Source: Miscanthus floridulus (taxonomy: Eukaryota > Streptophyta > Magnoliopsida > Poales > Poaceae). Taken from it: a stretch of DNA of 64,000 nt. Below the pieces are notes generated by a model that had not been told where the DNA came from, made no database searches, and saw only the letters and a list, made by a program, of their open reading frames with translations. Shown piece after piece: positions 45,721 to 57,204 of the stretch (positions within the stretch are counted from its first letter, which is position 1; the number at the start of each line of letters is the position of its first letter). A program made the position numbers and the translations under genes. Location of the stretch: contig NC_089586.1 in assembly GCF_019320115.1 (NCBI RefSeq), positions 1,275,388-1,339,387 of the forward strand, in the 5' to 3' direction.

Positions 45721-46401
45721 TAGGGAGATGTAAAAGGAATCATCGAAAAAACAGAACCAAACAACCAACCAATGTTATTTGAGTATTCAGATATGAATAC
45801 AAATACAGTATCAGATATTAAGTATTTAAATTCGGATACAAACGGTCTAAACTCCTCTAAACGAATTCAAACTCAATGCTGTGAAAAAAAATATCGGTAC
45901 CATCTCCAGCTCGCTCTTTCTGTCCAGGCCACCGCTTGCGCCCTCTTCGAGCAGGCTGCCAAATACAACACGAGAGAGATGGGTTCGCTTGGCTGCATTC
46001 TTTACAACCACGGCTGCAGGTAATGTTAGGCAACAGCGATAACATACGCGAAAAGAGTGCAGCCGATGAGCCGAGCACTCCAAGAGCGTGCGACAAGGGA
46101 GAGGTCAAGAGGTAGTTGCCAGAGTAAAGAAAGCAGAGGAATGGACATGAGTGGAGCTTGCAAGTCTGAGTCTAGTGTGAAAACAAGAGTAAGTTTTCTC
46201 GTCGTCTTCTTTTTTATAGGTTCGTTTAGTTTGAAACAAAGTTGGATAGGATATGCTTATCCATAGATTTTGGGGGGACTTATTCATGCTGACTATTTAG
46301 TTGAATGGATTAGCCGAGTTACTTTTGTATTTGATTAGATGGATACGTATGCATGGATAAAGTTAGAATAGTTGAGTAATTATAACTATTATTTAATAAC
46401 A
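45721..46401. other. Intergenic, nothing recognised
   Basis: No gene or repeat signal that I can support. Confidence 0.35.
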
Positions 46402-46674
46402 CTCCATCCGTTCCTTAATATAAGTCATATAGTTTTTAGCACCAATATTAACGCATGGCTTGGGGAAGGATACGAGACTCGAGGAAAAAAGGAAAATCAG
46501 GCCATCTTCTCTCTCCCAATCAGATTGCTTCCTAAATCTAAGGGATTGGTTGGGTCATGTGCTATGTACGGTGGAAAGGTTTCCAAACTAATCGGCATGG
46601 GAGTTGATACATACCTATATTTTGGAATTTTCTTTAGAAATCTATATGACTTATATTAAGGAACAGAGGAAGTA
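46402..46674. mobile_element. Stowaway-like MITE
   Basis: The ends CTCCATCCGTTCCTTAATAT and ATATTAAGGAACAGAGGAAG are inverse of each other over ~30 bp, and the CTCCxTCCGT start is the Stowaway (Tc1/mariner) hallmark. A right-flank TA is visible; the left TA seems mutated. Confidence 0.75.
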
Positions 46675-47021
46675 ATAGCTAATTATATAGGGAAGGGTTA
46701 GCGCCCGAACGTCCGGCTACAGGAGGCGTCCAAACGCCGCTCCCGTGCCCACGCATCCCATGCCCCCGTGCCCTGCATCCCGTCATGCGCCAACAACTAC
46801 GTCCGTACTCCCACCTCAACACGCCACAGGGATGACTAATGCAGGCGCCAGAAGCAAGGCAGAGCAGACCACGGTAGAGCTGCTGGGGAAAAGGAGGACG
46901 GTCCATCGCCGAGCTGCTCACCTCTCGCTGGCGGCGCTAGAGGTGGAGGAGACACCGAAGTGAGGCGTAGCAGAAGGTGAGGAGGGAGATGCAAGACCCG
47001 GTTTATTTTTGAGATATTCAA
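46675..47021. other. GC-rich intergenic DNA
   Basis: Several overlapping short ORFs occur only because of base composition; no domain seen. Confidence 0.35.
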
Positions 47022-47340
47022 ATGCAACACTTGCAACATACATGTTAAGATAAATAAAACACTTGAAACATACGTCTGAAACACTTGCAAAAATACCTAA
47101 GAACACTTGAAACCATTGTAAACATACGCAACATACAGATAAAACACTTACAACATATGTGTGAACATATCCAACATTAAAATAAATACACTTGCAACAT
47201 ACGTCTGAAAAAACAGATGAAACATTGGGAACAAAAGCTTGCAACATATGTGTATAACTATTGCAATATCTCGATCTACTTTTGCAACATCCATATAAAC
47301 ACTTGCAACATACCTATGAAACACTTGAACATGCGTCAAC
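47022..47340. repeat. Degenerate minisatellite, ACACTTGCAACATAC units
   Basis: About a dozen imperfect units of ~23-30 bp built on ACACTTG(C/A)AACATA(C/T) and GTCTGAAAC. They lie next to a GC-rich block on both sides, as seen in some grass DNA transposons. The parent element is not identified. Confidence 0.65.
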
Positions 47341-48540
47341 ATGCGGGAGGTCAGGGCTGGTCGGTTCTGGCCGTCGGGGTCAGAGCTGGTGGCTAGCGGC
47401 GGCGCATGAGCACAACCACCATCGAGCTTAGCTCAACCAGGCGGGCAGCGCGTGCAACGGGAGCGAGTGAGCGACTAGTGGAGTGAGCAACACCAACGCC
47501 ACCAACACCGGACCGAGCGGACTGCGCGCGTGACGGGAGGGAACGAGCGGCGCACGCGACGGGTGAGCGAGCGATGCGGGATGGGGCGCGCGGCATCCGG
47601 ATGGGACGTACGCCCACGCCCTATCATTATCAAATTATATACTAGTAGTTGTACACAGATACTAAATTTATCTTGATAATCATTAATTAAAATAAAAAAA
47701 AGGTTAGTTAGAACCAATACTATCCTAATTGGCACACAAAACAGGCACGTATTGACACTTATTGAAACTAATTTTTTCATCATAATTACTAAGTAATGAT
47801 ACAACATTCTAATTATCCTTGATTTATTTACTAATAATAAGGATTAAAAAAACATGGACAAGCTTGTATAATAGATTTTTATGAGAGAACTTATTCTATA
47901 TCTATAGAGAATATTGTCTTATGGTGGATATCCTGGTTTAAGTCTTTCGTGAATTAAACGTCACTCGTCAAGGATATCTACCAAACCAAAGAGAGCATCT
48001 TCAAGAGTTTTCTTAAACTTATTCTCTAAACCATCATTTAGGGAGTGATTTTTAGTTTTAAAAAATCATTTTCTATATTCTCTATATCATGTACAAACTG
48101 TAGAGAGCCAACTCTGCTCTTCATCTTTAACTACTGAGAAATCCTCAATAAAGGATAACAACATTTAAAGATCTAATTAAAGACGACGTTGGAAAATATA
48201 TATTTTCACCAATATCTCAATTCTGTCAATAATAATAAGGAAGAATAGAAAGGCTCTTAGAGCATCGTTAGCCTCGGTAAAAACAAAAACAAAAAAAAAA
48301 ACAAAAAAAAACAAAAAAAAACTAGTCTACAGAGTGACCGACGCCACCACCTCCCAATTGCCCCCCGTCGCCTGACACAACTCTCTCTCTCCAGAACCTT
48401 TTCAACTTTATCAGACGAAAAGCAAATGTTACGAGCAGATCTCTTCCCCATCGTGTTCTCACATGGTTCCTTCTGTATTTTGTCAAGTGAGACATACGTG
48501 TCTTCTGCAGGATGTTAGCAAGCTCTGTGAGGACATCATC
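47341..48540. other. Intergenic, AT-rich after 47640
   Basis: No gene. An A-rich simple-sequence tract lies at ~48280-48322. Confidence 0.35.
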
Positions 48541-48672
48541 TTTTTACTTTTTCTCGTGTAATTAGTTTTATTTTTTATTTATATTTAATGCTTCATGCAT
48601 GCGTCCAAAAATTTGATGTGACGGAAAATTTTTAAAAAATTTAAAAAATTTTGAAAACTAAACAGGCACTTG
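48541..48672. mobile_element. Truncated MITE (one end only)
   Basis: TGTAATTAGTTTTATTTTTT, the TTTAATGCTTCATGCATGCG stretch, a TTTGATGTGACGG core and a GAAAACTAAACAGGC end resemble the right half of the element at 50606-50846. The left half is missing. Confidence 0.5.
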
Positions 48673-48726
48673 AGGTGGCGTATGCAACGCGACAGCCTTA
48701 TCGCACGCAATGGGAGAAGCCCACCA

Positions 48727-48963
48727 GGCCTTGTTTAGATGCCATCTAAATTCCAAGTTTTTTCACTCTCTCTCACATTAATTTTTAGCCGCTTGTATGG
48801 AGTATTAAATGTAGATAAAAAAATAACTAATTACACAGTTTAGTTGAAAATCACGAGATGAATCTTTTAAGCCTAGTTGGTCCACGATTAGACAATATTT
48901 ATCAAATAAAACGAAAATGGTACTATTCATCGGGTTAAAAAAATTTGCAGAGTGAGCAAGGCC
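48727..48963 (+). mobile_element. MITE, GGCCTTGTTTAG family
   Basis: Starts GGCCTTGTTTAGATGCCATC and ends GAGTGAGCAAGGCC. It shares the internal blocks TTTTTAGCCGCTTGTATGGA and CACGAGATGAATCTTTTAAG with the inverse element at 51412-51646. Confidence 0.75.
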
Positions 48964-49235
48964 CAGGTCACTATACAGGAAGCGAAAAAGCATAGCGCGC
49001 CACTGGAAACCGCCAGATCGTGACTGTCGTAGAGTAGGAGAGTAGGGGCACGGCTAGATCGCGAAGCCGATGAGGAAGAGGCGCAGGCCGCATCGGCACC
49101 CGGTCGCAGCCTCGACCAAAGGTGCACGTGGTCGGGCCACTAGCCCGTTATGCGGCTCATGCCTGAGGTGCGTACCGGCTTCATGCTCTTGGTACTCCAC
49201 CTTTCGACACTCTTTGCTGATGACATATGGCTAGG

Positions 49236-49348
49236 GCCTATTCGTTGGTTGGATTCTGGATTGGTTTGAGCTGGCTAGTGCTGATTTGTTGCGAGAGAAA
49301 AATACTATTGGCTGACTAGTTTAGGCTAGCTGAAACCAACCAGCGAAC
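49236..49348. mobile_element. Short MITE with TTCGTTGGTTGG ends
   Basis: The left TTCGTTGGTTGGATTCTGGA is answered on the right by the inverse GGCTAGCTGAAACCAACCAG followed by CGAA. An inner GAGAGAAAAATACTATTGGC is shared with similar elements at 58.4 and 59.9 kb. Confidence 0.6.
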
Positions 49349-49868
49349 ATGATGTATGCCTGTGGAGCGTATCCCTCCAGGACCCGAGGGACATCCATAC
49401 CGAACTGATCTCGAAGCTACGAGCTGATAGCCGGCAAACCTCGTTTGGTGCCTCTTCGTCTTCGGTTATTGTACCGTGAATCAGTGTCATGTACTAGGCT
49501 TAGCTGGGCTGCAGCAAAGCGAATGCATGGGCTGGCAAAGAGGCTCTTGGCCCAAGTCAACTGAAAGGTGAAGAAGGGAAGACATCGGAGGCCATGCAAC
49601 AGAACCCGAACGTACTCGTCGTCTTCCTCCTTCCGTCCAGGACTCGACCTCCCTTTCTGATCTCGTTTCCCTGCCTCTGATCCTTCCTATTCCCAGTCTA
49701 GATTCCCTCTATTCTTCCCAAATTATATTCCAAACTTTTGTAATTGCTATTCAGTAGTGGAGGATCGTTACATCCCGTGAAGCTCCAATAAAAAGTTAAA
49801 CCGGCGGTAGTTTTCCCTTGTCACGCTCATCATGCTCTGCCCCACATACAGTACTCTCTGCTAAATAT

Positions 49869-50182
49869 GCCTTGTTTAGTTACTTTCCTTAAATTTAGTC
49901 CTGTCATATCGTAAGTATGTCTGGACACATGCATAGTACTACATATAGACTAAAAAAATAACTAATTACACAGATTACGATTACTTTGCGAGACGAATTT
50001 TTTAAGCCTAATTAGTCCATGATTGGGTAATATTGTGCTACAGTAAAGTCACAGTAGACATGTGCTAATGACAGATTAATTAGACTTAATAAATTCGTCT
50101 CGTGGATTTATGAGAACTTTTATAATTTGTTTTATTATTATTATCCAAACACTCTCGTATGACACCCCTAAACTTTAGGCTA
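49869..50182. mobile_element. MITE related to the GGCCTTGTTTAG group
   Basis: Starts CCTTGTTTAGTTACTTTCC with TTTAGTCCTGTCATATCG and ends near CGTATGACACCCCTAAACTT. It carries the common AACTAATTACACAG and GCGAGACGAATTTTTTAAGC blocks. Confidence 0.65.
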
Positions 50183-50605
50183 TGGATTTAAACCCCACCT
50201 GAATCACGATTGCTTTGCAGCTCTGTGCTGGACTGTGCACTTGATCATCGCCCGGCAGACTATTGTGCTGCCCTGGCTCTACGGAACAATATTTTTCTTT
50301 TTCTTTATATTTTGAATCATCAATGCAAGTGTTGCGGAGTTGTGGTTGACAGTTGAATCAACAATACTCGTTTCAAAAAATCATCTAAAAAACAGTTGAA
50401 TCAACAATGGCGCGTGGTACAGCGTACTAGTGCTAGGCATCACACATGACACACCACCATGCGGCAAGTGCGAAAAAGGACAAAAAGGACGAGAGCGGCC
50501 CGTAATTTTTACCTGGAGTTCCGTGCTCCTCGTCCTTTGTTTACGCCTCCCTAGATGCGGCTTTTACCCTGGCCTGGCCTCCGTTGTCGCGGGGAAACAT
50601 GCGAG

Positions 50606-50846
50606 GCTGTGTTTAGTGGAGGGAAAATTGGAATTTGGGTACTGTAGTATTTTTGTTTTTATTTGGTAAATAGTATTTAATTATGGATTAATTAGGCTTA
50701 AAACGTCCGTCTCGTGATTTTCAATCAAACTATACAATTAGTTTTTTTTCGTCTACATTTAATGCTCCATATATGTATCTCAAGATTCGATGTGACATAT
50801 ACTATAAAATTTTTTTGAAACTATTTTTGAAACTAAACACGGGCTC
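50606..50846. mobile_element. MITE, GTGTTTAG family
   Basis: Starts GGCTGTGTTTAGTGGAGGGA and ends TTTTTGAAACTAAACACGGGC, giving inverse GTGTTTAG/CTAAACAC ends. The internal TCTCGTGATTTTCAATCAAA block is shared with its neighbours. Confidence 0.7.
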
Positions 50847-51411
50847 AATCAGCAGCAAAGTCGCAACATCCCAGGTAACCTGCCCGCCTTGTCGCGATTC
50901 CAGAGTTGCACGGCCGCATCGCAGCCGAGCTGCGGAGGACACAGGACAGCACGGGATTCAAATCAGAATTAGCGCTAAATTGGGTTGTCTACTCGACTCG
51001 CACTCTCAACTCTCAAGTCACATCCGTATGTGCATTTTTTGTTTTTTCACAAATGCAAAAAGATTAGGAGTTGGGATAAGAACTTTCGTAACTTTGAAAA
51101 AAAAACTAAGATTAAGAGTGGGTTTTTGAAAACTTTCGAAGATGCTCTTGCTGGTGTGTACTGTAGACTTGAAATGCAGGATGCATCGCCGCAGTAATTA
51201 GATGAGATAGCCTTGCTCGAGCGGGCCCTTGGCCGTTTCGGGCGCCATGATTTGGTTTGACGGGATGGGGACTCATGCATGAATCATGGATGGACATTGA
51301 CCCTCTGCTTGACAGCTCGTATTTAGCTTATAAACCTTAAATAATGAATAATATTTCTCGCTCACAACAAATTAACCTACGGTATTTTTAAACCAACGCT
51401 GTCGAAACCAA

Positions 51412-51646
51412 GGCCTCGTTCACTTTGCAAAAAAAGTGAACCTGATGAATAGTATCACTTTCGTCTTATTTGGCAAATATTGTCCAATCGTAGACCAACT
51501 AGGCTCAAAAGATTCATCTCGTGATTTCCAACTAAACTGTGTAATTAGTTATTTTTTTACCTATATTTAATACTCCAAACAAGCGGCTAAAAATTGATGT
51601 GATGGAGAGAGAGCGAAAAAACTTTGAATGGCATCTATACAAGGCC
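51412..51646 (-). mobile_element. MITE, GGCCTTGTTTAG family, inverse copy
   Basis: Reverse-complement relative of 48727-48963 (on minus it starts GGCCTTGTATAGATGCCATT). It lies directly upstream of the GC-rich promoter/leader of the ARM/TPR gene. Confidence 0.75.
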
Positions 51647-52341
51647 CAAATGCTGCCTGCTGCCGGCCTGCCGCTGCGTCGCGGTCCCGTCAGCGGCTGT
51701 CGGCGGCTGGCTCGACGCGGGTGCAACGCACCGGAGCAGCGTGACGGTTGACGGGGAGGGCCGGCCTGGGGGACCGTGCGGTTGCGCGACACTGGTGGGT
51801 GGGTCGGGTTGGTTGGGTGGCGAGGCCCGTCCGTCGCTCGTCAGGTCACATGGCTGGACTGGACCAGACGGATCGGACCCCTGGCCCGCTCGCGGCGCCG
51901 CTCCATCGTAGCCGTCGACGCGCGAGATGGACCTGGTGGGACCCGGGAGTCCGTCCGTCGCCATCATCGCGCACTCCCGTCGCGCTCGCGCCCACCGCCC
52001 ACGCCCCCCTCGGCCCTCCTCCGCCTCCTCCGCCCAAATTATGTTCCCCAAACCGCACGCGCGCGCTTGACTTCCCCGCCCCTGTCGTCGTCGTGTTCGC
52101 GGAGGAGATCCGCCGGGGTCGGCGCCAATCTACCTCCTCCCAGCTCTCCTCCTCAGAACCCACGGCCCGCTGCTGCCCCTCCGCGCGCCCCCTCGCCAAA
52201 CCCTAGCTTGGCCGCCCCCCACTGCCCCGGCGGCGCCACCACCGCGCCGCACCGACCACCGAGCACGTACGCTGCCCGGGCAAGCGGCGCCGACCGCCGC
52301 CATTGCCGTACGGCGGCGTCCCGCCACGTTGGAATGCGCTG
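51647..52341 (+). promoter_or_regulatory. GC-rich promoter and 5' leader exon of ARM/TPR gene
   Basis: A strongly GC-rich island ends in a good donor (CTG|GTAAGG, exon end 52341). The transcription start is not visible; the leader contains CAAACCCTAGCTTGG. The many overlapping ORFs on both strands follow base composition. Spliced to the next exon, the ATG at 52334 gives an 8-codon uORF ending in a TGA 48 bp before the main ATG. Confidence 0.6.
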
Positions 52342-53318
52342 GTAAGGTGCCATTTCGCTGTCCAGAGTTCAGATTGTTAGCTGTTCAGGTTGCGGCCGGG
52401 ATTTTCAAATCTCCAGCTTGAAACCCCTCTCCAGCTATCCGATTAGGAGCTCCTTTTCGTAGCTGCAAGTTCCAGCCCCTCGCTCAAGGCTTTCGAAATT
52501 TCAAGCTGCGAGTTCAAATTTCAGTTCATACTCTTGATCTATTCGAACTCTAGATGCAATTTGAAATTGAGGAAAGGAGAATGAGATGCTTGGAGTGATA
52601 GCTTCTGCCGCTTAGTAACTTTTTAAGTCGGTGCATCCCTTTCTTGAGTGTTGAATCCACTTCCCATTTTCCATCTTCCCGAAACCAACAAAACCTACTG
52701 AATTGATTGAATTTCTGTTTCGGTAATGTTACTTTCTACAGGTGCAAATACTCGAAGATTTTATTTTGAAAATTCCTACTTCTTATTTAAGAACTTAAAC
52801 CAGAATTCATGCAGTAGATATACTGCAAACGAATTAGTGTCGATCTATTCACTAGTATCGTCACTGAAGATGGTCTAAATAATTTAATTAATTGTACATC
52901 TTATTATCATCTCTCGTCATATATGCATATTCCTTTTTTTTAATAATTTGGCATGGTCATTCAGTCACTGAAGTCTCAACACTCTAGTGTTTGCCTGATT
53001 TTGCTGAAGATGCTTGTCGTGCTCCAGATCTGCTTCCCGATGGTTGCCAAGCAGATATACTCACCACTTTTCAGTAGTCTGGCCATCCCCAAGTTATCAG
53101 ATAATTATAGAAGAATACACTTCATGAAATGGCATAGTTGTTTGCTTGTTGTTGTAATTAGTTTCCTACATTGATAGTGCGTACAGTAGTCCGTTAACCT
53201 GTTCATTGGAGAATTTTGTGTATTAATTTGCTCATGGTTTGTTCTGATGCAGTTTGAATTGTGATCATTGAGGTTCTGGTTAAAGAAGCTCCTAGAGTCG
53301 ATTGGCTGCCCTCCCATA

Positions 53319-55500
53319 ATGGACAAGATACAATCTGATTGCCCTTATCCTGGATGCTTCTTTTGTGTTATGAAGGAGGCAAACCCTAGTAAACGAAGAG
53401 CAAGTGTGCTAAAGTTCTTTAGGGAACTTCCTTCCCAAGATGATGATGGTCAAGTTCTCCCTATTAGTGGTCTCTGGAACACGGCGATGGCTCACCCAAA
53501 TGATCCCGAGTTCATCAACTTGGGCATATTTGAATGCATGGCAGCTCTTATATGGAAAGGGTTGAAAAACAGGCGTTGGCTTGCACATGATCAGAATATT
53601 TACATCCCATATTATGCAGCTCACATAATCGGATCATACACAATGAATATGGAGGAGTTTGCAGAGCGTGCTGTTCGTGCTGGTGTAATACCTCCATTAG
53701 TCGAACTGTTAAGAGGTAGGCTGACGTGGGTCGAGCAAAGAGTTGCTGTTAGAGCTTTGGGGCATTTGGCTACATATCCTAGTACATTTCCTGCAGTTGC
53801 CGATCATGGGGAAGTACATGAACTTGCCATTCAACTTGCTTCGAGCTCCCTAGAGATTGTGTACTCTCACTTTTACCAGTTTGTGGATCGAAGACTTGGC
53901 TACCATTGCGACCTTCTTACTCGTGGCATGGGTGGTGTGGAAATGGAATCCCGCAAATCTGAGGAATGGGCAAGTCAACTGCAGTGCTGGTCTTTGCAAC
54001 TCATTAACTGCTTTGCATTTAAGCCTGAATTCCTCCATGATACTTGCAAGCCTGATTTTCTAGTCAAGTTACCTGGAATGTGGGGTGGACTTGTAAATGA
54101 GAACTCGCCTGCTGGTGTTGGTTTGCTAAGAACAATCTGCCAGAGCAAAGTTGGCCGAGGTCATGTTGCTAACATTCCTGGTACTATTGATGCTTTATGT
54201 AACATTGCTCGTTCTTCAGATGACTGGCAATACATGGCAGTTGATTGTCTGATCTGGTTAGTGCAGGATGCAAGTACTTGTCAAAAGGTAAGATCTTGTG
54301 AAATGCATTTTGCTTGCTTAAATTGGTTACGTTTAAGGCCTAATAAGGCATGAAATATGCACAGCAGCTTGGAAATGATAACTAGAACATAATAAAAATA
54401 ACAGAGTTCCTCATAAACAGTAAATAAGAATATTAATCTAATCTTTGAAACACCAGGTCAGGATAATTAATTCCTCCTAATTGAATGTTTCAAGAGTAAT
54501 TATTCAATGGTTTCTTGAAATAGCATTGAGCTAAAATGCATACATATGTTGTTTTCTGATTCAATCCCAATTCAGTTAGCGCTATCTGTTAACTGTAGTT
54601 TTCTTAGCTCTAGTCGCTTATCTTTTTCCTCCCTTTGTGCAGGTTATAGATAAAGTTGCGCCAACACTGATAGACTTAGCAGATATTTCGACCCTGGGTG
54701 ATTATAAAAAGCTTGGTGACACAATTGTCACAGTCCTCCAAGAATGTATGCAACAGAGTGGGAACTCACGTGGTGCAATCAGTGCTCAGACCAAAGCAGA
54801 AATTGATGAGCTTTTGAGATCCAAGCAAAGTTTGAAATTGGAAAAGAGTATGCCAAAGGAGGACCTTCATATAAAACAAGCTGCAGCATTGGTTGTCAAG
54901 TTGGAAGGCAATTCACTGTTCTCTTCAGGGAACATTGCAGGAGCTGCGGAGAAATACTCTGAAGCACTTGCGCTATGTCCAATGAAATCTAAGAAAGAGC
55001 GGGTGGTTCTTTACAGCAATCGAGCTCAGTGTTACCTTCTCCTGCAGCAGCCATTGGCTGCCATAAGCGATGCTACTCGAGCATTGTGTCTTCATAGCCC
55101 TGTGAATCGTCATGCCAAGAGTTTGTGGAGAAGAGCTCAAGCATATGATATGCTTGGTTTTGCAAAAGAGAGCTTGTTGGATGCTATCCTTTTCATAAAC
55201 GAGTGCTCTCAGTCAAATGATCCTGACTTATCCCTGAAGCAAAACAAAGTTCCTGATTATGCTGAGCGATTGGTGAAGAAGCAGATGCATGTCGCTTGGC
55301 TATTCAGGGAAGCAGCTCTGAAGCATGGGGGTGTCCATTGTGAAGGAGATGCTAGCGATGCGTTTGGTCAAGAGGCTGATGACTCTGAGTGGGAAACAGC
55401 TAGTGAAAGCGATGCTGAGAATGATGCCACAGGAGAAGCAGATGATGAAACTGAATGGAAGAACAATGGCCACCAGGAAGATTTCTGTGAGAAAAGCTGA
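53319..55500 (+). CDS. ARM-repeat / TPR protein, 608 residues
   Basis: The CDS is join(53319..54287,54643..55500). A 5' leader exon (ending 52341) is joined by a 911-bp intron with AG at 53251-53252. The ATG at 53319 is fixed by an in-frame TGA at 53262-53264. The coding intron (GTAAGA at 54288, CAG ending 54642) is in phase 0. Residues ~100-190 form ARM-like helices (AVRAGVIPPLVELLRGR, VAVRALGHLATYP). Residues ~400-515 form TPRs (KLEGNSLFSSGNIAGAAEKY, VVLYSNRAQCYLLLQQPLAA). The last ~55 residues are acidic. The architecture matches the plant proteins annotated as ARM-repeat/TPR-like; a protein-protein adaptor or co-chaperone-like role is inferred. A 3' UTR intron is plausible (55508-55683). 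Fully intact. Confidence 0.93.
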
Positions 55501-55950
55501 GGAACAGGTCTGAACTGTTTACATGCTGTTATACTAATATTTTCGCAACGAGAAATGCTAGTCTCTTGGAAAAGACAATTCAATCACTAACAGTTTCTTT
55601 TCTCTTTGCAAAATCCTTTGCTATTTATATTTCACATTTCTGCATGTAACATTCCTTAGCAATCTATATGTTTGCCTGTACAGGGCAGGCCAAACGTGTA
55701 TTCAGAGGGAGTCAAATTGAGCAGCTACAGAAGCTGCTGGGCGTTCTGCAGTCAGCACTATCAAGCATCAAATCTTTCTAATGGAACGATCTGGTGACGT
55801 TTTTATTTGTCCTCATCAAAGCAAGGCCCAATTAAATTAATTTCCCACGTCTTCTTGCTGGGTCAGTTGAGCTGTGCCTGTGACCATTCAATATTTCCTC
55901 TTAGATGTTGGTCCTCGTTTGGTGTTTGTAACATGTTTTTCATCAGTTTG
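55501..55950 (+). other. 3' UTR region of ARM/TPR gene
   Basis: GGAACAG|GT at 55507/55508 and CTGTACAG at 55683 suggest an intron after the stop codon. The transcript end is not marked by a clear AATAAA. Confidence 0.45.
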
Positions 55951-56268
55951 TCAACTATTTGAATGAACAAAACTGTGCATTATTTGTTTTCTTTTTCTTT
56001 TTTCCTTTTCTTCTTTTGATTTCTGAAATTTGGTAAAGAGGCCATAATCCTGGCACTCTTCCCTTTCCACTGGACTTATCTGGAATGTGAAGGCCACGTT
56101 TCCTTTCTTCAGGGTGTACTTGTTTCTTTTTTGGTATATAACGACTAACAAGTAGGGGGTCGTTAGCTTGGGCCATGCTCTTACGTTGAAATAGTGTGCT
56201 GGGCACTTGTTCTGTTGAGCCTTATTGACGGTGTTGTTGGGGCCAAAATGCCAACAAATGTGTGCCAT
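55951..56268 (-). other. Unexplained 105-codon ORF
   Basis: ATG-started ORF on minus (MAHICWHFGPNNTVNKAQQN...). It has balanced composition and a sensible mix of aromatic and charged residues, ending in a Lys/Glu-rich tail. I recognise no family. It lies just behind the ARM/TPR gene on the opposite strand. It could be a gene fragment or chance. Confidence 0.25.
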
Positions 56269-57204
56269 AGTGTACGAGTGCGTGCGTGTATGTGGTTATT
56301 GACATTGGTCCTGATACTTGTTGATTTGTTGTGAGAGAAAAACATCTTTGTTCGTTGAAATAGTATGGCTCATAAGACAAACGATGTGTTTACCTTCTGG
56401 GCTTAGTTCCTTATAGGAGCTTTCAGTAAGCACATCAATGTTTTATGTACAATGTAACATGAATAGGTATATTGATGCGTGAATGAACTGTACTGCGATG
56501 CCCCGTCTTCGCTGATACCCGTACGCCTTACCACGGGATTTTTTTTTTTATTTTTAACACTTTTTTTAAACTATTTTTAAATCTAATATTGTTTAATTTT
56601 TTTTTCAAACCTAACACTTTTGGCCGTGTCTATTTGTATGGCGCGGTGAAATCACGTTGTCGCGTCATACATGGGGTGCGGTAGGAGCGATGATGTGGCA
56701 GCGACGAACGTTGACGTGGCTAGGGCTGCCGCGCTGCGGATTTGGACGTGGCACTAACGCGCCATGCAGAATGGCGCGGCAAGGTTGCGATCGATGCGCT
56801 GTCAGACAGCAGCAGCGACGGGGTTGCGCGGCGTGTCCTTTATAGGTAGAAGACACGAGGCTGGAGGGGCTGGAGGTGGAGTTGGCACTAGGAAGGATGC
56901 CCGACGTACGCGACACACTACGGCAGAGACATCGCGACATGCGCTGATAATTTTGCAGAGCGATGGAACAAGGGCTAGCATGCGAAGTAAAAGCGTGGGT
57001 GATTAGAACAACAAAAGAGGACAACAGCACGCTGCGAGGTTGATGGAGATATTGCTGGTCTTAATATTGGATGCTAATCCATTTTTGGGAAAAGGAAAAG
57101 TTTTGGATTAGTCATGCTTGAACTTGCTTGCACGTGGTTGGTTGAGAAGTGTGCTTTGGGCTTAACGTGCAGGTGCTGCTGGTTGGACTTTTTGGCATGC
57201 ACAT

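Noticed and set aside
51624..52345. Several long overlapping ORFs (up to 189 codons) on both strands
   Set aside because: GC-rich promoter/leader DNA keeps all frames open. The product would be Arg/Pro-rich without domains, and the downstream ATG is fixed by an in-frame stop.
56665..57030. 121-codon minus ORF and its relative at 59065-59454
   Set aside because: Their similarity to each other comes from the inverted repeat; neither has a recognisable domain.
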